From: Amorphophallus konjac
Lineage: Eukaryota; Streptophyta; Magnoliopsida; Alismatales; Araceae
Direction: 5' to 3'
Length of the DNA stretch: 64,000 nt
Assembly (NCBI GenBank): GCA_022559845.1
Contig: CM040118.1
Span: forward strand, 237,631,224 to 237,695,223
Shown: piece by piece, positions 56,456 through 64,000 of the stretch
How positions within the stretch are numbered: the first letter of the stretch is position 1
Layout of the letters: every line of letters begins with the position of its first letter
The notes under the pieces: generated by a model
What the model was told of the DNA's origin: nothing
The model's input: the letters and a program-made list of their open reading frames with translations, nothing else
The model's database searches: none
Translations under genes and position numbers: made by a program

Positions 56456-57846
56456 TGTCACGCCCCGAGCGCGGAAGATACCCGGAGATGCGTGACGTGT
56501 CTATATCAATCATGTCAATCAGAGTGGTCGTGTATTCGACACGAAGACAGAGATGCGCAAAATAGCAAGATAACCCAATCCTTATTTCATAATGGATAGA
56601 CTATTACAAATCCAATACTCTGTTTAACAAAAAGAAAAGTACATAGTTGACTCGAGAAAACTATAGAACCAACTAGACGACACTTGTAGAAGCTCTATCA
56701 CTTTCACTCTTGACCATTCCCATCCGATTGACTTCCATCGTCGTCGGACTTACCTGAAAAGTACAAGGGACAAACGGAATGAGCGAACGCTCAGTAGGAA
56801 ATTATATCTCAAGTACTAGCGAGGGGTTTAAGTAATTACATTTTTATGAATGCAATAAAGCTATGCATGCTCGCATAACACGACAGGATAGATAGAATGT
56901 AGTATCAAGGAAATAAGATGAACTTATCATGAACTTTCAACAAGATAACAAGTTTATTCGAGATATTCAAGCAAGTACATTTAACAAATCATGTCAAGAA
57001 CTTTGGCTATCATGTATCAAGCAAGCAAGTAAATTACCCTTTTTCGGGCCACGCATTTCATTTCATGTCAAGTACGAGTCAAGTACAAGATGTGTGTGGA
57101 ATGTCCAATCAAGCAAGTCAAGTACTCGGTATAATGCCAGATACCTTATCATTTTAACTCCCATGGGCACAAGTACTTTCGGGTGCTCCTCCCAGGACCA
57201 GATCGGGCCCTATATGCGCAGACATTTATCATGTGTTTTGACATCCACTCTTGTTTATATAGCCAATATAGAATTTCAATAATCAAGCTTGTAGATACGT
57301 ATGACAACATTGATAGAATAGAGTCCAAAAATATGACAAAGGCCGTAGAATGGCGATAATAACGGTATAATCACGAGTTCGATAAAACTAGGTAGAATAT
57401 GGTTCCCTTAACTTAGGTACCATGATAAATCGATATGGACATTCTTTATATAGAATTGAGGTCCACATGAACATAAGATCAAGCAAGATACCCTCATTCT
57501 TATCATAGAATTGGGGTTTACAAGAACGACATGATATGGCATGATATCATCATCCCATTAAGAATTTCTTATGATATACTCTTTGTATAATCATAAGGGC
57601 CGGTATACCATGTTTCTTTAGATTGACATGGCAAGGATCGTGTAATGGGTTTTTAGGGTACAACCAGCTCAGTCGGCCTTGAGGGAATCCAAGGCTACGA
57701 GGAGTCTTACGGAGGTCTCTATGACTAACTCGCTAGTCCAAAGGAACGGAATGTCCAATGGAGAGCTTGTATGTCAATGAGAGTTGAGTGTGATCGATAA
57801 ATCAACGTAAAAAGTGGGACTATACTCACGGAATGGAGAATAGTGC

Positions 57847-57912
<66 letters not shown>

Positions 57913-59539
57913 AATATGAAACCATCGGTAATAGAATCAAGACGAAATCAGGTTACAGTAAAATAACGACTTGAGTAAAGTCGTGTATTGAATAATTAAT
58001 GCCTAACATGAGGGCGTTTACATATATTGCCAATTTGCAGAATTTTCATTATTTCATTAATTTATCAAAAACACGCCTTGCCTGGGGGCGTTTATTCAAA
58101 GTTGAGATCAAAAACGCGCCCTTGGAAGGGGCGTTACTTTCTAATTCCATTTTACAGAATATGTAAATTTCAGGATTTTAACAGATTCACGCCCTAGGAA
58201 GGGGCGTTACTTTTCAGATTCACGCCTTGTTCTGGGGCGTTAAAATATGGAAAACGACTTTGTCCAAGTCATGAATTTCAAGAATTTTACAATATTACAG
58301 GAAATAAAATTTCAAGGAACATGAGACATGTCGTTGCAGTATAACAGGAATTCACAGGTAGGGGTATGCAAGATATTAGAATCTATATTTCATAATTTAT
58401 TGAATTTTAAACAGGATCAATTATCAATTTTCAGGTGAGTCTTATGAAATTAACGCCTGCGTACATGGCGTCAAATATTAAATTGACGACCACTGCATGG
58501 TCGTGTATTTTAAATTAGCGCCCTGATGAAGGGCGTTTCTTTCAAAATATTACAGAGAACGTAATAAAAACCTTATAAACAGTATGCATGCCATGCTTAT
58601 GTATAGATATCTTGCATTAATTCTTATTTGGGCTACAATAACTTGAGAAAATCCTACCTTAATTGATATCTGGAGATGGAACACGTGAATGACTTGATAA
58701 GAACACACTGAAGCTTCTAATAGCAGCCGTATGCAGATCGGACAGGAAGAAGAAAAATTCAGTTGATGAAGATGATGGCGACGATGATGTTCAATCAACC
58801 TGTAGGGGAAGAAAGGAGGGAGTATGAAGATATAACCGAAGTTTAGGAAATCGGTTTGAAGAACAATACCTTGTTCTTCGGCAGTGGCTGTGGAGCCTCC
58901 TACAAAGAAAATACAATGAAGAATTATCAGTTCTTCATGCAGTCGAAACAGAGGGCAAAAGAAAATAAGAAGAACATACGTTCTTCACTTACCTTGCAGC
59001 AGCAGAACGATCAAATAGGTTTAGGGTTTGGTCGATCAAGACTATTTATAGGATTTTGGAGTTCTAACAAAAGTAGTGTTTGATTGGAAGTAATATTTCC
59101 AAGATTGAGTTATTACCACATTCGAACTCTTCCTCATAGTTATCACTTACCCTGGATAAGTTCTGGGTTCGAACGGTTCCGAATGGAATTAACGACTTTG
59201 GTCAGGGCGTGTATTCTTTAATTAACGCCTTGCATAAGGGCGTTTCTTAAAAAGCGCCTTGAAAAAGGGCGTTTCGTGTTTTAAAACACGCCCAAGATAG
59301 GGGCGTTTCTTTTACTTACCCATTTGGTCGCGTGAGAACTGACGACCGTAGGTGTGGGCGTCCTTTCTTTATTCACGCCATGGATAGAGGCGTTTCTTTA
59401 TAAATTAACGCCTTAATAAGAGGCGTTATTTTTAATTTGTTTTATTTCGTCCAATTAACCCTATTCCTTTTATATATATTACTTCTGTAATATATATGTT
59501 TTAATTCATTTCAATTATTCATTTATTAGGGTTGCTACA
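56456..59539 (-). mobile_element. Element G 5' LTR
   Basis: It matches the left LTR with scattered substitutions. The longer TA repeat (57849-57909) explains the extra 38 bp. It contains the intron-like stretch at 58900-58992. Confidence 0.94.
57849..57909 (+). repeat. (TA)n microsatellite, about 30 units
   Basis: An uninterrupted TA run of about 61 bases; the other LTR has about 22 bases at the same place. Confidence 0.95.
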
Positions 59540-59626
59540 ATATACATTCTTGTTAATAGCCTGAACTGACTAAGTATATACATTTCTTCTGTCTCTGTCT
59601 GCAGGCGATTCAGGCTGATGATTGGG

Positions 59627-59793
59627 CACGTGAACTGAGGTTGGCACATGGCACGTGATCCAAGAAATCAGGAACATGACACGTGGATGACAACCTAGTC
59701 AAGATGCTGCCATGTGGTCAAAATTCAAATGATCTGGCAAAAAGTTCATGGGCGGGAACCTGGTAGCCACACGCACAATATCTACTATAAATA
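59627..59793 (+). promoter_or_regulatory. Element H LTR promoter: three G-boxes, GGGCGGGAA and TATA
   Basis: CACGTG at 59627-59632, 59652-59657 and 59680-59685, GGGCGGGAA at 59750-59758, TATAAATA at 59786-59793. C and F have the same order and similar spacing. ACACGTGG is an ABRE/G-box core; GGGCGGGAA matches an E2F-type core. Factor binding is inferred from sequence only. Confidence 0.68.
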
Positions 59794-60285
59794 TAGAGCT
59801 TCGTCCTTCAGTAGAAGCTCGATCGTGAAAAGAAAAAGGCAGAAAACATTTTTTGTGTGAGGTTGCACGATCCAGAAAGGAGAAAGAGCAGAGAGTCCTA
59901 TATTGTCCAAATCTGAGAGGAGTTTGTTCGAGAGAGAGAGCAGTGTCTATGGTTTGATGAATTGCTTCCTTTGAAGTTACATTTGTATTGGTTTTCAGAA
60001 CCGACTGCTTCTTCGTTGTCTTTGTTTCTATTTCGTTTCCTTTTTATTTGTTCATTCTTCTGATTCGAATTGGTATCCCTCCGGTGTGTGGAGGAAGGGA
60101 GAGGTATCTCCGGTTCTGTTCTAGTTGGTAGCTAGAACAGGTTTCAAGTTCTGTGGGTAGCAGAGCTTGGTTGAGGGATTTGTCTCCCTTGGTTGTTCAA
60201 GCTGTGTGGCAGCATGTTGTTCGCAGACTGAGTCTGCAGTGTTCTAGCATCGTCTAGTGGAATCCTCATTCTAGTTGGAGTGAGG

Positions 60286-60320
60286 GGTGGATGTAGATTA
60301 CGGACTGCAATCGAACCACC
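60286..60320 (+). other. Conserved LTR hairpin, element H, with compensatory inner stem
   Basis: GGTGG (60286-60290) with CCACC (60316-60320), internal loop ATGTA / GAA as in A, and inner stem GATT (60296-60299) with AATC (60309-60312) in place of GGTC / GACC. CTAAAAA follows. Confidence 0.82.
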
Positions 60321-60580
60321 TAAAAACGGAGTGCCTCTTCTGTGGTTTGCTGTTATTATCTGCACTCTCCATCTGCTTGTCTCTTTGCTTCCATGTGATC
60401 AGTTCTTCATTCTCATTCACGTATACTGTCTTGTTTAGTGACTGCATTTGCATTTCTCTGTGTGTGGGTTCAGGAGGGGCGTAAGCAATAGAATTAATTT
60501 CCCGCCTAAGTTCTTTTTTTACAAATTGGGAGTGATGTATTCATCCCCCCCTTCTATATCACTCTTGCTGCGCTAACATT

Positions 60581-60592
60581 TGGTATCAGTGC
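60581..60592 (+). other. Primer binding site of element H
   Basis: TGGTATCAGTGC, one mismatch from the tRNA-iMet complement (AGTGC for AGAGC), two bases after the LTR. Confidence 0.85.
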
Positions 60593-60603
60593 AGGTTTAC
60601 GCC

Positions 60604-62760
60604 ATGTGGACGAACGGTCAAGGAAATGCTGGTGGTCCTAGAACTTTCATGGCCGAAGGTCAATCCATTAGTCGCCCTCCGTATTTTGATGGTAGTAACT
60701 ATCTATTTTGGAAGAACAGGATGGAAGTGTTCATCAGGGCTCAGAGCCATAAAATATGGAGAGTAATTACTGTTGGACCATATGATCTGCCACCAAACGA
60801 GGACGCTTGGACAGATGACCATGTCAAGCTCTCTTCACTCAACTGGACGGCGCTGAACATCATCCAATGTGCTGTTCATCCAGAGGAATATGCCCGTATA
60901 TCTTCATACAGGACTGCCAAGCGAATGTGGGATGAGCTGCAATTGATCTATGAAGGTACAGCTCAAGTGAAAGCCTCGAAGGTAAACCTCTACACTTCTA
61001 AGTATGAAATGTTTAAGATGAATGCAGATGAGAATATAACTGAAATGTATGCCAGGTTGTCCTTGATCACAAACACACTTAAAGGGCTAGGGAAGGATCT
61101 TGCTGAGGCAGATATAGTCAGGAAAATCCTTAGATCTTTATCCCCGGCATGGCACACTAAGGCCATTGTGATTGAGGAGTCAAAAGATCTGACTACCTTG
61201 ACTGTGAATGAGCTCATAGGATCTCTTATGACCTATGAGATGAATTTCAAAGGAGGTGGAGAAGGAAGTGAGAGGAAGAGTAAGAATGTGGCTCTAAGGG
61301 CATCCCGCAACAAGGGTAGCAACAGCGGGAGCAGCAGTAGTAGCCCCGAGTCTGAGTCTGAGCTTGAAGGTTTTTCAAATCTTGACCAGGAGGAGCAGGC
61401 AATGCTCACTAGACAGTTCAGAAAATTTTTGAAGAAAAAGGGAAAGATCTTTAGGAAGAAGAAGCCACACTCTTTCAACAAGAGTGCTGAATTTACTAGT
61501 TACAGGGATAGAAATCCTAAGAGACTGACTTGTTTTAATTGTAACAAACAGGGAGATATGAAAAGTGAATGTCCAGACCTCCAGAAGAAGGGTCCCTATC
61601 TTCAGAAGAAAAATATAAAGGTGCAGAAGAAGAAGAAGCCACAGGCGATGGTCTGCACATGGAGCGAGGAAGAAGAAGACCCCGAAGACGTTTCCTCAGA
61701 AGAATATGAAGATGGAATTTGCCTTATGGCAAACAGTGAAGAGGAGGTAATAAATGTTTTTGAAAATTTCTCAATTGATGACTGGGAGGATGCTTATGGT
61801 GACTTGCTAGATAAATTTAATTCTCTTAGCAAAGAGCACAGAGTTCTGAAAAGAAAATTTAATACAAATGTTGAAGAACAAACTCTGGTCTGTGAGGAAA
61901 ATGAGAAGCTAAAAGAACAAATAGGAGAAATGACCTCACTAAGGAAAGAAAATGATAAGCTCAAGTGAGAAATTCAAGAAAGTCAAAAACAGCTCAATGA
62001 ATTCAAAACTAAAATTGAAGAAAGCATGAATGAAATTAGAGTGAACTCAGAGAAATATGAAGCTGTGAAGAAAGTAAATGCTGAACTCCTAAAAAATTCG
62101 GAGTCCCTTCAAAAGGAGCTGGAAGACAAACAGAAAGTCTTAGAAAAGTTTGTCCAAGGAAAGACTAGTTTAGATGCTATACTAGGAACTAGGGTCAATT
62201 TCAATAAGGAGGGTCTAGGCTATGACCCAACCAACAAGAGACCCTTGCAATTCAAGACCATCACCTTCTACCCAGAGAAGGGAAAAGAGAAGCTGGACAC
62301 ACCATCCAGCTCAAACAGCTCTAAGGGAATTCAAAGTCCTAAAGAAAACACAAAAACCAGTACTGGACAATCATGTAAGATGGGAATGAATTTTATGAAG
62401 AATAACACTAAGCCCACTCACCAGAACACAAATGGTAGATGGACCAAAAAAGTGAATCAGAATAAGAGCTGGAATTACAACAATCAGATGGGTCCAAACA
62501 GGACCTACTGGAGAAGTAACCTTCATGGTCAAAAATATGTTAATCAACAAGCTTACAGGAAATTTCCTAGGAATAGGAAGACTAATGAATGGAATAGAAC
62601 TCAATTCTCCAGTCTAGCTGGATTCAACTTTAATAAACCAGAAAGGAAGGTGCCAGAGAAAACCATGCTGAAGCAAATCTGGATACCTAAACACTTGATC
62701 AGAGATTTGCACAATGTCCTTGGACCCAACTCATCTTGGGTTCCAAATCACTCTGCTTGA
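60604..62760 (+). pseudogene. gag: gag of element H, SIRE/Maximus type, one internal stop
   Basis: It starts at 60604 or, more likely from family starts, at the ATG at 60649 (MAEGQSISRPPYFDGSNY). A full UBN2 capsid region (about 60680-61250) is followed by a single knuckle, CFNCNKQGDMKSEC, in which Asp replaces the zinc-binding His. Then come an acidic stretch, IDDWEDAY (about 61770), a coiled coil, the GLGY box (about 62210) and an end in GPNSSWVPNHSA. TGA at 61966-61968 interrupts the frame, which then continues unchanged to 62760. The DWEDAY, GLGY and WVP blocks link it to the gags of A, C and F. Confidence 0.88.
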
Positions 62761-62773
62761 TGTATTTGTGTAG

Positions 62774-64000
62774 GTCGGCCTGGCAGCTGAAGACAACAAG
62801 TGGTACCTCGACAGTGGCTGCTCCAGGCATATGACAGTAGACCGATCCAAATTTAGCAAGATAGAGATGAAGCCAGGGGGTCTGGTCAAGTTTGGAGAAA
62901 AGAACAAAGGTAAAATAATTGGAGTTGGTACAGTAGGTAAGTCTTCCATAAACTCCATTGAAAAAGTCTTACTTGTGGAAGGGCTACAACACAACCTGAT
63001 TAGCATTAGTTAGTTATGTGACAGGGGTCACAGGGTTGTATTTGATGATAGTTCATGCAAAATCCTTGAAACAAATTCTGATGTGGTTAAATTTGTAGCC
63101 AACAGGATTAATAATGTCTACATTGTAGACTTAAATGAGGAATCTGAATCTACTATTTGCTTATCTGCCAACTCTGAAAATGATGCTTTTGAATGGCATA
63201 GATGTCTAGGTCATGCTAGCTTTACAACTTTAAATAAATTGGTCAAGCATGATTTAGTTAGAGGCATGCCTAGAATTAAATTCAACTCGATATCAAAAGC
63301 ATGTGATGCCTGTGCTCTAGGCAAACAGACCAGAAATTCCTTTAAATTAAGATCTGAGCCATTGTCTTCTATACCAATGGAACTTCTTCATATGGACCTT
63401 TTCGGTCCCACTAGAACTCAGAGTCTTAATGGAAACAGGTTTGGCTATGTCATCATAGATGACTTCTCTAGATATTCATGTATATTTTTCTTAGCAAGTA
63501 AGAATGATGCATTTCAAAAGTTTAATCTGTTTTTCAATAAGGTCAAACAAGAAGGGAAATACAAGGTCTATTCTATTCAATCTGACCATGGAGGTGAGTT
63601 TGAAAACTCCATGTTTACTGATCTTTGTGAAAAAGAGGGACTAACTCACCGGTTTTCTTCTCCCCGGACACCTGAACAGAATGGGATTGTGGAGAGAAGA
63701 AATAGAACTGTGGGGGAGATGGCCCGAACCATGTTGACAGAAAGTAAATTACCTAGAAGGTTTTGGGCAGAAGCGGCCAATACAGCAACTTACATAATCA
63801 ACAGGGCCATGGTAAGACCCATTCACAAGAAAACACCCTATGAGCTTCTAAAAGGTAAGAAACCAAACTTGTTTCATTTCAGAATTTTTGGAGCAAAATG
63901 TTTTATTCATAACAATGATAAGAAAGATTTAGACAAGTTTGAAGCCAAAAGCTCACCTGGAATATTCTTGGGTTACTCTAAAGTGTCAAGAGCATATAGG
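62774..64000 (+). pseudogene. pol: pol of element H: protease and integrase, cut by the window end
   Basis: The frame is +1 relative to gag and opens directly after a TAG that overlaps an acceptor-like TGTGTAG. The protease motif WYLDSGCSRHMT is at about 62800. A TAG at 63011-63013 interrupts the sequence where family members normally read on. Integrase follows: HHCC finger (WHRCLGH to CDACALGKQ, about 63190-63330), then DDE residues in HMDLFGP (63395), SDHGGEFE (63585) and PEQNGIVERRN (63675). Integrase before reverse transcriptase is the copia order. Reverse transcriptase and RNase H are outside the window. This copy cannot make Pol without stop suppression. Confidence 0.88.

Larger units (their letters stand above)
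48815..59539 (-). mobile_element. Element G: Tekay/Del-like Ty3/gypsy chromovirus, nearly complete, - strand
   Basis: The left (3') LTR is 48815-51860 (3046 bp), the interior 51861-56455 and the right (5') LTR 56456-59539 (3084 bp). The target duplication ATATA is exact (48810-48814, 59540-59544) and lies inside a motif copy of H. The LTRs are nearly identical apart from a TA-repeat length change. The pol is open over 1266 codons; gag and pol are joined by one frameshift. Confidence 0.95.
59545..60578 (+). mobile_element. Element H 5' LTR, second segment
   Basis: It resumes after the ATATA duplication and ends GCTAACA. It has three CACGTG boxes (59627, 59652, 59680), GGGCGGGAA (59750-59758), TATAAATA (59786-59793), a hairpin chain (60075-60285) and the conserved hairpin (60286-60320). 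Confidence 0.9.
46823..64000 (+). mobile_element. Element H: SIRE/Maximus-like Ty1/copia element, 3' end beyond the window
   Basis: The 5' LTR is 46823-48814 plus 59545-60578 (net about 3026 bp, split by element G). It is followed by the primer site, gag, protease and integrase in copia order; reverse transcriptase would lie beyond 64000. The start TGTTGCTTCCC and end GCTAACA resemble those of A, F and C. The LTR carries the same motif array, hairpin chain and conserved hairpin. At least two in-frame stops make this copy defective. Confidence 0.9.

Noticed and set aside
1..64000. Host genes, tRNA or rRNA genes, organelle insertions
   Set aside because: Nothing resembling a host coding exon series, a tRNA cloverleaf or rRNA was seen; all recognisable proteins are retrotransposon products.

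Overview
The window is an intergenic block of a plant nuclear genome made almost entirely of LTR retrotransposons. The evidence is initiator-tRNA-Met primer sites, Ty1/copia and chromodomain Ty3/gypsy proteins, and multi-kilobase LTRs. I see no host gene, tRNA, rRNA or CRISPR array. Large LTRs and deep nesting suggest an angiosperm with a repeat-rich genome; the species cannot be named from the sequence.

Layout. The oldest layer is a degraded GC-rich retroelement backbone (B: 9043-12378, 35463-37130, 46638-46822), broken by four later insertions. Element A (1-9042, + strand) is a gag-only element with a 3.2 kb LTR, cut by the window start. Element C (12379-35462, - strand) is a second gag-only element. 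Its left LTR holds element D (14904-25510), a deleted chromodomain gypsy element, and D's 3' LTR holds element E (20289-24146), two 1882 bp LTRs with only 94 bp between them. Element F (37131-46637, + strand) is a third gag-only element with an intact gag. Element H (46823 to beyond 64000, + strand) is a SIRE/Maximus-like copia element with gag, protease and integrase visible. Its 5' LTR holds element G (48815-59539, - strand), a nearly complete Tekay/Del-like gypsy element. Target-site duplications support D, E and G exactly, and C and F with decayed copies.

How the parts relate. A, C and F carry LTRs, primer sites, polypurine tracts and a gag with 6-8 CCHC knuckles, but no pol; this is the TR-GAG type of non-autonomous element. 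Their gag shares blocks with H (the DWEDAY region, the GLGY box, a terminal WVP motif), so H-type elements are the likely source of their enzymes. All four share unusual LTR features: an array of a 14-base motif upstream of the TATA box, a chain of perfect hairpins after it, and one hairpin with compensatory base changes. A, C and F also share structured blocks in the non-coding stretch between gag and the 3' LTR. These shared, apparently structured elements are the most unusual content of the window. G and backbone B have their own, unrelated short-motif arrays.
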